Shown: positions 24,036 through 29,471 of the stretch, piece by piece
How positions within the stretch are numbered: position 1 is the first letter of the stretch
How the letters are laid out: every line of letters starts with the position of its first letter
Assembly: GCA_946479515.1 (NCBI GenBank)
Contig: CAMLGF010000045.1
Span: 1-29,471, forward strand
Length of the DNA stretch: 29,471 nt
Source of the DNA: an uncultured Pseudomonadota bacterium
Lineage (GTDB): Bacteria; Pseudomonadota; Gammaproteobacteria; Steroidobacterales; Steroidobacteraceae
Direction: 5' to 3'
Notes under the pieces: model-generated
What the model was told of the DNA's origin: nothing
The model's input: the letters and a program-made list of their open reading frames with translations, nothing else
The model's database searches: none
Made by a program: the position numbers and the translations under genes

Positions 24036-25709
24036 TCATCGCTTCCGGGAAAGGTCCGCGGCGCTCACGCCCAGCCGATGCGCCGCCGACAGCACGGCCA
24101 GTACCGAGGCCGTGGCAATGTTCGCGTGCCGCCCCGCGCCGTAACGGATGCCGGCAACACCCTCGCGCGCCGCTTCGACGATGGCCAGTGCCGAGGCATC
24201 CGCGCCGGAGCGCAGCGCGCGCTCCTCGTAGTTGTCGATGCGGATGGGCAGCGCCAGTGCGTTCACGGTGGCCGAGACCGGGCCGGAGCCGATGCCGCGC
24301 AGCTTGCGGCGCTCGCCGGCTACCGTCATCTCGAGCTCGATGCCCTGCTTGTCGCCCTCCTCGAAGAGATGATGGGCGTGGTAGGCGACGTCGTAGTCGA
24401 TGGTGAGATAGGTCTTCTCGAACAGGTCCCAGAGCTGCTGCGAGCTCATCTCGCCCTCGGCCGAATCCATGTGCTTCTGTACCAGCGCACTGAACTCCAC
24501 CTGCATGCGCCGCGGCATCACCACGCCGTAGTCGCGTTCGAGTAGATAGGCGATGCCACCCTTGCCCGACTGACTGTTGACGCGCACGATGCTGTCGTAG
24601 GTGCGGCCGAGATCCGCCGGGTCCACCGGAATGTACGGCACCTCCCAGAAATCGCCCGGCCGCTGCGCGGCGAAGCCCTTCTTGATGGCGTCCTGGTGCG
24701 AGCCCGAGAACGAGGTGAACACCAGGTCGCCCACGTACGGATGGCGCGGGTGGATGGGCAGGCGTGTGGCCTGCTCCACTTCGCGGGCGATGGCGTTGAT
24801 GTCCGAGAAATCCAGTCCCGGATGAATGCCCGACGAGTAGAAGTTGAGCGCCAGGTTCACGAGGTCGAGATTGCCCGAGCGCTCGCCATTGCCGAACAGG
24901 CAGCCCTCGACGCGATCCGCGCCGGCCAGCAAGCCGAGCTCGGCGGCGGCCACACCCGTGCCGCGGTCATTGTGGGTGTGCAACGAGAGCACCACGTGCT
25001 CGCGTCGCTCCAGGTGCGTGGACATCCACTCGATCTGATCCGCATACACATTGGGCGGGGCGTTCTCGACCGTGGTGGGTAGATTGATGACGATGGGACG
25101 GCCGGGACCGGCGTTCCAGGTGCGGATGGCCGTGTTGCAGGCCTCGAGCGCCACCGGCAGCTCGGTCATGCTGAAGGTCTCGGGCGAATACTCGAGCCGC
25201 CACCCGGTGCCGGGCATGGCATCGGTGAGCTCTTTCACGAGGCCGACCTGCTTCGCCACGAGCTGCATGACCTCGGGTACGGACAGGCCGAACACCACCC
25301 TCCGCCACACGGGCGCCGTGGCGTTGTACACGTGGACCATGGCCTGCTTCGCGCCGCGCAGGCTCTCCACCGTGCGGCGGATGAGCTCCTCGCGCGCCTG
25401 GGTGAGCACCATGATGGTGACGTCGTCGGGCACCAGATCCTGCTCGATGAGATCGCGCACGGTCTGGAAATCCGTTTCCGAGGCCGACGGGAAGCCGACC
25501 TCGATTTCCTTGATGCCCACCGCGCACAGCGTCTTGAAGAGCCGCTTCTTCACTTCGCGGCTCATGGGCTCGAACAGCGCCTGGTTGCCGTCGCGAAGAT
25601 CCGTGCTGCACCACACCGGCACCTTGTCGAGGCGGCGCGTGGGCCATTGACGGTTGGGCAGGTCTACCGAGGGATAGGGGCGATATTTCCGGGATGGATC
25701 TTTCAACAT
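24036..25709 (-). CDS. leuA: 2-isopropylmalate synthase (long LeuA2 type)
   Basis: 557 residues, the size of the LeuA2 form found in actinobacteria, pseudomonads and yeast. It condenses acetyl-CoA with 2-ketoisovalerate, the first committed step of leucine synthesis. Start of the HMGL-like TIM barrel: CSTDLRDGNQALFEPM (34-49) with the metal-binding D39; the metal histidines are in LHTHNDRG (H244, H246, N247). GNGERSGNLDLV follows. The C-terminal LeuA dimer domain (about 430-555), where leucine binds as feedback inhibitor, is present (RGIGSGPVSATVNAL). It is preceded by a leader with a Leu-rich peptide and pseudoknot, and is convergent with asd. Confidence 0.96.
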   Translation of the reverse strand: MLKDPSRKYRPYPSVDLPNRQWPTRRLDKVPVWCSTDLRDGNQALFEPMSREVKKRLFKTLCAVGIKEIEVGFPSASETDFQTVRDLIEQDLVPDDVTIMVLTQAREELIRRTVESLRGAKQAMVHVYNATAPVWRRVVFGLSVPEVMQLVAKQVGLVKELTDAMPGTGWRLEYSPETFSMTELPVALEACNTAIRTWNAGPGRPIVINLPTTVENAPPNVYADQIEWMSTHLERREHVVLSLHTHNDRGTGVAAAELGLLAGADRVEGCLFGNGERSGNLDLVNLALNFYSSGIHPGLDFSDINAIAREVEQATRLPIHPRHPYVGDLVFTSFSGSHQDAIKKGFAAQRPGDFWEVPYIPVDPADLGRTYDSIVRVNSQSGKGGIAYLLERDYGVVMPRRMQVEFSALVQKHMDSAEGEMSSQQLWDLFEKTYLTIDYDVAYHAHHLFEEGDKQGIELEMTVAGERRKLRGIGSGPVSATVNALALPIRIDNYEERALRSGADASALAIVEAAREGVAGIRYGAGRHANIATASVLAVLSAAHRLGVSAADLSRKR

Positions 25710-25730
25710 GTCTCAACTCTGCTCGGACGT

Positions 25731-25791
25731 GACTGGGCCGCGGTGGCGGATCGTCTCGGGTTCCAGTCTTGTAAGCGCCGACTGGTGGCGC
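25731..25791 (-). promoter_or_regulatory. Predicted H-type RNA pseudoknot with a competing strand in the leuA leader
   Basis: Reading leftward, 14 nt after the leader-peptide stop: GCGCC (25791-25787), A, CCAGTC (25785-25780), GGCGC (25779-25775), TTACAA (25774-25769), GACTGG (25768-25763). Stem 1 (5 bp) and stem 2 (6 bp) are perfect and interleaved with loops of 1, 0 and 6 nt, the classic compact H-type geometry. A second CCAGTC at 25736-25731 can take the GACTGG strand instead, opening stem 2. There is no GC stem plus U-run before leuA, so control may be translational or Rho-dependent. The pairings are seen; the regulatory role is inferred. Confidence 0.55.
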
Positions 25792-25805
25792 GTGTGTATG
25801 TGCGG

Positions 25806-25886
25806 CTAGGCCGCAAGAAGCAGGAGCGAACGAAGCAGCGCCGCGGTGCGGCACAGGGGCTGGCCCAGCTGTTCGTTGCGTGTCAT
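25806..25886 (-). CDS. Leucine-rich leader peptide upstream of leuA (26 residues)
   Basis: An ATG at 25886-25884 opens a 26-codon ORF ending at TAG 25808-25806. Eight of its residues are leucine, and residues 17-24 read LLRSLLLL, using CTG, CTT and CTC codons, right before the stop. That is the hallmark of a leuL-type leader peptide, and it lies 96 nt before leuA on the same strand. A TGCGGC-CTA-GCCGCA hairpin (25815-25801) overlaps the stop codon. There is no clear ribosome site; a TGCTAGCTT (extended -10-like) lies 7 nt upstream, so the message may be nearly leaderless. It is not the same sequence as enterobacterial leuL. Confidence 0.65.
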   Translation of the reverse strand: MTRNEQLGQPLCRTAALLRSLLLLAA

Positions 25887-25949
25887 GGGACGGAAGCTAG
25901 CACGGAAGGCGCGCGCCTGAACAGGCATCAATTCGCAGGGTTTGATGCA

Positions 25950-26825
25950 TCAGGCGTTCTGGACGGCCTCGAGCAGCGACACCATCAGTGCGTTCATCGG
26001 CGCAGCGATGCCGTGCTTCCTGCCGAGCCGTACGATCACGCCATTGCGCGCGTCGATCTCCATCGGCCGGCCGGCGCGGCGGTCCGCCACCATGGAGTTC
26101 TCGGCATCCGGCGGCGCACGCCGGGCGCCGGCGACGATGTCGTCGGGTACCGTGTCTGCCAGCGTGGCCCCCTCGGCGCGACCGACGGCGATGCATTCGC
26201 GAACGATGTTCCTCATGAGTTCGGCCACGCCCTCGTGATGCGCGATGCGCGCCCCGGCCAGCAGCACGGCTGACACGGCACCCGCACTGTTCAGGCAGAG
26301 CTTGCGCCAGACTGCCGTCGTGAAGTCATCGGTCTGCCTGAGATCAAAATTCGTGTGCTCGAACAGACTCAGGAAGTCGGCACCGTTCCGGCCAGCCGGC
26401 ACCACCAGGTGGGCAGGGCCGCGCTGCAGGGTCCTGCCGGGCGCGAGGCGATCTGCGGGCAGATCGATCATCACCGGTATCAGGCGCGCGCGATCGAAAT
26501 GCTTTTCGAACCGCGCCACGTGCTCGACGCCGTTCTGGATGATGGCCACGCGCGTGGCCGGCCCGCAGGCCGTGGCGAACCACTTCGCCGCGGCATCGCT
26601 GTCATAGGTCTTGGTGGTCACCAGCACCCAATCCACCGGGCGCACCTGCGCGGCCTCGGTGAACACGCGCGGCTTCGCGTGGATCATGCCCTCGGGGGTC
26701 TGCACCTCGATGGCGGCAAAGGGTGTGCGCGCCGCGACCGCGACCTGGTGCCGATCGTCCTGCGCGAGCCAGGCGGTGAGCGTGGCGCCGATGGCGCCGG
26801 GACCGATGACGAGGATGTTGGCCAT
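25950..26825 (-). CDS. panE: 2-dehydropantoate 2-reductase (ketopantoate reductase family)
   Basis: 291 residues. The N-terminal Rossmann domain starts ANILVIGPGAIGATL (GxGxxG at 8-13). The catalytic lysine and the asparagine of the family lie in WRKLCLNSAG (about residue 170-180), and the C-terminal glutamate region is RPMEIDARNG. ApbA/PanE enzymes reduce ketopantoate to pantoate with NADPH for pantothenate and CoA synthesis. Ketopantoate derives from 2-ketoisovalerate, which is also the leuA substrate, so the neighbourhood makes sense. As the family includes paralogues with other substrates, the exact activity is not certain. The ATG at 26823-26825 lies 34 nt beyond the terminator of the cox operon. 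Confidence 0.85.
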   Translation of the reverse strand: MANILVIGPGAIGATLTAWLAQDDRHQVAVAARTPFAAIEVQTPEGMIHAKPRVFTEAAQVRPVDWVLVTTKTYDSDAAAKWFATACGPATRVAIIQNGVEHVARFEKHFDRARLIPVMIDLPADRLAPGRTLQRGPAHLVVPAGRNGADFLSLFEHTNFDLRQTDDFTTAVWRKLCLNSAGAVSAVLLAGARIAHHEGVAELMRNIVRECIAVGRAEGATLADTVPDDIVAGARRAPPDAENSMVADRRAGRPMEIDARNGVIVRLGRKHGIAAPMNALMVSLLEAVQNA

Positions 26826-26858
26826 GGCCCCATGATCGCCCGGCCTAACCATCCGCGC

Positions 26859-26888
26859 AAAAGAAAACGGGGCGCCGAAGCGCCCCGT
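26859..26888 (-). terminator. Intrinsic terminator after the coxA-ctaG-coxC operon
   Basis: On the leftward strand: ACGGGGCGC, tetraloop TTCG, GCGCCCCGT (26888-26867), then TTTTCTTTT (26867-26859). The 9-bp stem with the very stable UUCG loop and U-run is a textbook terminator, 25 nt after the coxC stop. It should insulate panE from the oxidase operon. Confidence 0.93.
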
Positions 26889-26913
26889 CCTCATCAGTCA
26901 CCCGTCCGCCGGA

Positions 26914-27801
26914 TCAGATCCAGTAGACGAACACGAACAGTCCCAGCCAGACCACGTCGACGAAATGCCAGTACCAGGCAACCGCTTCGAACGCGAAGTG
27001 GCGTTCCGGCGTGAAGTGGCCCTTCATCGTGCGCAGCCAGATCACCAGCAGCATGATGGCGCCCAGCGTCACGTGGAACCCGTGGAAGCCGGTGAGCATG
27101 AAGAACGTGGAGCCGTAGATGCCGGTGCCGAGCTGCAGGCCGAGCTCGTGGTACGCATGGCCATATTCGGTGGCTTGCAGATACACGAACAGGAAGCCCA
27201 GCAGGAAGGTCGCCGCCAGGAAGGTGTTCAGCAGGCCGCGCTTGCCGGCGCGCAGCGCATGGTGGGCGATGGTCACCGTGACACCCGACGTCAGCAGGAT
27301 GATGGTGTTCAGCGCCGGCAGGCCGAAAGCCGGGATGATCTCGAACGAGCCATTGTCGCGGGGACCGAGTCGTCCGGGGCCATTGGTGGGCCAGGCGTTC
27401 TCGAACATCGGGTGCAGCAGCTCGTTACCGATGATCTTGGTGCCCTCGCCGCCCAGCCACGGCACCGAAAACGAGCGCGCGTAGAACAGCGCACCGAAGA
27501 ACGCGGCGAAGAACATCACTTCGGAGAAGATGAACCACATCATTCCCATGCGGAACGAGCGATCCACGTCCATGCCAAAAAGGCCCTGCTGATTCTCGGA
27601 TATGACGTTGCCGAACCAGCCGATGAACATGTACACCACCAGCGCGAACCCGGGCAGCATCGCCCAGGCCGGCGTCCAGTGATTGAGCAGTGCGATGACG
27701 CCCAGCAGCAGCGTGAAGAAGGCCGCCGAACCGATGATCGGCCATCTGCTCTCGTGGGGAACGTAGTACTTGCCTGTGTCGTGGGCGTGAGCCTGAGCCA
27801 T
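26914..27801 (-). CDS. coxC: Cytochrome c oxidase subunit III
   Basis: 295 residues, seven predicted membrane helices. Subunit III of the aa3-type oxidase stabilises subunit I and proton uptake. Diagnostic segments: YYVPHESRWPIIGS at the N-terminus, MWFIFSEVMFFAAFFGALFYAR (helix 3 with the conserved E that lies near the D-channel entrance), TGFHGFHVTLGAIMLLVI and the C-terminal WYWHFVDVVWLGLFVFVYW. It is the last gene of the leftward oxidase operon, 14 nt after ctaG. Confidence 0.97.
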   Translation of the reverse strand: MAQAHAHDTGKYYVPHESRWPIIGSAAFFTLLLGVIALLNHWTPAWAMLPGFALVVYMFIGWFGNVISENQQGLFGMDVDRSFRMGMMWFIFSEVMFFAAFFGALFYARSFSVPWLGGEGTKIIGNELLHPMFENAWPTNGPGRLGPRDNGSFEIIPAFGLPALNTIILLTSGVTVTIAHHALRAGKRGLLNTFLAATFLLGFLFVYLQATEYGHAYHELGLQLGTGIYGSTFFMLTGFHGFHVTLGAIMLLVIWLRTMKGHFTPERHFAFEAVAWYWHFVDVVWLGLFVFVYWI

Positions 27802-27815
27802 GAGTGATCCCTGTG

Positions 27816-28373
27816 CTAGTTCAATGAGCCCACTCGCGTGGACTCGTCATAGAAAGTGTACGAAAGGGTGATGCGATCGACCGAACGCGGAATCGCGGGG
27901 TCGACCACGAAGCGCACGGCCATGGGCCGCTGTTCATTGACCGCGAACTTCTGCGGCGTGAAGCAGAAACATTCGGTCTTGCGGAAGTAGCCCGCGGCGC
28001 GGCCTGGCGCGATGTTGGGCACGGCCTGCGCGAGCTGCGGGCGGCCCGTGAGGTTGTGCGCGAAGAATTCGGCTTCGTAGAGGCGGCCCGGGTGCACCGT
28101 CATCGACGAAACCATGGGCCGGAATTCCCAGTTGCCCACCGACGGCAGCTCGGCCAGGAAATCGATGGTGATGCTGCGCGAGTCATCCGGCTTTTCCCGG
28201 GTCAGGCGCTGTTCGGCGAGCAGCTTCTGATCGCCGAAGCCGGTGAGGTCGCAGAGCACGTCGTACAGCGGCACGAGCGCGAAGCCGAACGCGAAACTGC
28301 CCAACGCGAAGCCCAGCAGCTTGAGCGTCAGGCTCTTGTTCTCGCCCGCCTGCTTGTCGGCGCCCGTGGTCAC
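27816..28373 (-). CDS. ctaG: Cytochrome c oxidase assembly protein CtaG (COX11 type)
   Basis: 185 residues. One membrane helix (about 17-38: [32 protein letters not shown]) anchors a beta-sandwich domain in the periplasm. The copper-binding motif ECFCFTPQ (CxC) is intact, and [12 protein letters not shown], with its third conserved cysteine, is the family signature. COX11/CtaG inserts CuB into subunit I. The start is a GTG at 28373, 1 nt after the stop of the small protein; no ATG is available in the right place. Confidence 0.96.
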   Translation of the reverse strand: MTTGADKQAGENKSLTLKLLGFALGSFAFGFALVPLYDVLCDLTGFGDQKLLAEQRLTREKPDDSRSITIDFLAELPSVGNWEFRPMVSSMTVHPGRLYEAEFFAHNLTGRPQLAQAVPNIAPGRAAGYFRKTECFCFTPQKFAVNEQRPMAVRFVVDPAIPRSVDRITLSYTFYDESTRVGSLN

Positions 28374-28374
28374 G

Positions 28375-28524
28375 TCAGGACCTGGTCACCGACATGACGA
28401 TGAAACCGACATAGAACGCGAGCGCGATCAGCCCGAGGATGATCGCCGTGCGGCGGGCCTTCGCCCGCCGTTCGCTGATTTCCTCGGGTGTCATCGCGCC
28501 GTGTCCCAATGAGCCGGGGGCCAT
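28375..28524 (-). CDS. Small cytochrome oxidase assembly-type membrane protein (49 residues)
   Basis: A 49-codon ORF fills the gap between coxA and ctaG. It starts with ATG at 28524-28522, 3 nt after the coxA stop, and ends with TGA 1 nt before the ctaG GTG. The protein has a short polar N-terminus ([15 protein letters not shown]) and one membrane helix ([20 protein letters not shown]). Betaproteobacteria and gammaproteobacteria commonly carry such a single-helix protein here, named only as a small oxidase assembly protein. An internal Met at residue 11 could be the true start, giving 39 residues. Tight packing makes it very likely real. Confidence 0.8.
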   Translation of the reverse strand: MAPGSLGHGAMTPEEISERRAKARRTAIILGLIALAFYVGFIVMSVTRS

Positions 28525-28527
28525 GAC

Positions 28528-29471
28528 TCAGTGCTGCACGCCGCGCGCGACGATTTCACGTGACGGCGGCTCGGTCCAGCTGTGGTACGGAGGCGGCGAG
28601 CTCAGCTCCCATTCGAGGCCCTTGGCGCCTTCCCAGGAGCGGCTCTCGGCCCTCGAACCGGACTTCACGCACTTCCAGATGATGTACGGGAACAGCAGCT
28701 GCGACAGCCCGAAGCCGAATGCGCCGATGGACGACACCATGTTCCAGTCCGCGAACTGCGTGGAGTAGTCCGGTATGCGGCGCGGCATGCCGGCGAGGCC
28801 GAGGAAGTGCTGCGGGAAGAACAGCACGTTCACGAAGACCGTCGACAGCCAGAAATGCAGCTTGCCGAGCTTCTCGTCGTACATCTTGCCGGTCCATTTC
28901 GGCAGCCAGTAGTACACGCCCGCCATGATGGCGAACACCGCGCCCGGCACCAGCACGTAGTGGAAATGCGCCACCACGAAATAGGTGTCGTGATACTGGA
29001 AGTCCGCCGGCACCACCGCGAGCATCAGGCCCGAGAAGCCGCCGATGGTGAACAGGAACAGGAACGACAGTGCGAACAGCATCGGCGTCTCGAACGAGAG
29101 CGAGCCCCTCCACATGGTCGCGGTCCAGTTGAACACCTTCACGCCGGTCGGGATGGAAATCATCATGGTCGACAGCGTGAAGAACAGCTGCCCGGCCAGC
29201 GGCATGCCCACCGTGAACATGTGGTGCGCCCACACGATGAAGGACAGGAAGGCAATGGCGGCGGTCGCGTACACCATGGCGTCGTAGCCGAACAGCGGCT
29301 TGCGCGAGAACGCCGGGATGATCTCCGAGACGATGCCGAAGGCGGGCAGGATGAGGATGTAAACCTCGGGATGACCGAAGAACCAGAAGATGTGCTGGAA
29401 CATCACCGGGTCGCCACCGCCCGACGCCGAGAAGAACGTGGTGCCGAAGAAGTGGTCGGTGAGCAGCATCG
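28528..29471 (-). CDS. coxA: Cytochrome c oxidase subunit I (C-terminal part, cut by window edge)
   Basis: About 314 C-terminal residues; the N-terminus lies beyond the window, and the frame stays open to the edge. It contains the catalytic core: [17 protein letters not shown] with the CuB histidine and the cross-linked tyrosine (HPEVY), VWAHHMF with the other CuB histidines, and VAHFHYVLV with the heme a3 and heme a ligands. The GHPEVYI sequence places it with A-type heme-copper oxidases that use the K-channel tyrosine. It couples oxygen reduction to proton pumping in the inner membrane. Upstream part (E of the D-channel) cannot be seen. Confidence 0.97.
   Translation of the reverse strand, partial: MLLTDHFFGTTFFSASGGGDPVMFQHIFWFFGHPEVYILILPAFGIVSEIIPAFSRKPLFGYDAMVYATAAIAFLSFIVWAHHMFTVGMPLAGQLFFTLSTMMISIPTGVKVFNWTATMWRGSLSFETPMLFALSFLFLFTIGGFSGLMLAVVPADFQYHDTYFVVAHFHYVLVPGAVFAIMAGVYYWLPKWTGKMYDEKLGKLHFWLSTVFVNVLFFPQHFLGLAGMPRRIPDYSTQFADWNMVSSIGAFGFGLSQLLFPYIIWKCVKSGSRAESRSWEGAKGLEWELSSPPPYHSWTEPPSREIVARGVQH

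Noticed and set aside
1..29471. tRNA genes, CRISPR arrays, insertion sequences, prophage or toxin-antitoxin genes.
   Set aside because: No T-loop/acceptor patterns, regularly spaced repeats, transposase motifs or terminal repeats were seen on reading the window.

Overview
The window is high-GC, densely packed bacterial chromosome. The cytochrome c oxidase assembly block (coxA / small protein / ctaG / coxC, then DUF2909 / SURF1 / thioredoxin-like protein / ctaA / ctaB) resembles the arrangement known in Pseudomonas and relatives. Together with TrkA, UvrD, LeuA of the long type and NPNC-type Asd, it suggests a gammaproteobacterium. The order cannot be fixed from sequence alone. I see no tRNA, rRNA, CRISPR array, insertion sequence or phage gene.

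Layout. 1-151 is the N-terminus of trkA. A small secreted protein of unknown role follows, then a leftward run AI-2E transporter > uvrD > pyrF. 5.2-7.9 kb holds an unknown protein, an EamA exporter, a GST-like protein and a small membrane protein. 7.9-9.9 kb is a LysR regulator facing a GST + monooxygenase-like pair. 10-14.1 kb runs rightward: DoxX, a coiled-coil membrane protein, then a tight operon (GFA, DUF423, PaiB-like flavoprotein, membrane protein, second GFA). On the opposite strand a MASE1/PAS histidine kinase is followed by a glyoxalase II-like hydrolase, and a lipoprotein S41 peptidase diverges from it. 18.7-22.4 kb is the heme A / oxidase assembly operon (SURF1, thioredoxin-like, ctaA, ctaB, unknown), with DUF2909 divergent. 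22.7-26.8 kb is an amino-acid and vitamin block (asd, leuA, panE). 26.9-29.5 kb is coxC, ctaG, a 49-residue protein and the C-terminal part of coxA, ending at a strong UUCG-loop terminator.

The most interesting content is regulatory and lies outside the long reading frames. Upstream of asd is a complete-looking transcription attenuator: a 24-codon leader peptide with a Thr/Lys-rich core, a perfect 10-bp antiterminator and an 11-bp terminator with a U-run, the last two sharing one strand. Upstream of leuA, on the other strand, is a 26-codon leader peptide with a Leu-rich end (LLRSLLLL), followed 14 nt later by a perfect H-type pseudoknot and a competing third strand, but with no intrinsic terminator. 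Thus two amino-acid-sensing leaders of apparently different mechanism flank the asd/leuA pair, which itself sits inside the oxidase gene cluster.

A second theme is glutathione and electrophile chemistry: two GST-like proteins, two GFA-family proteins and a glyoxalase II-like hydrolase lie within about 8 kb.
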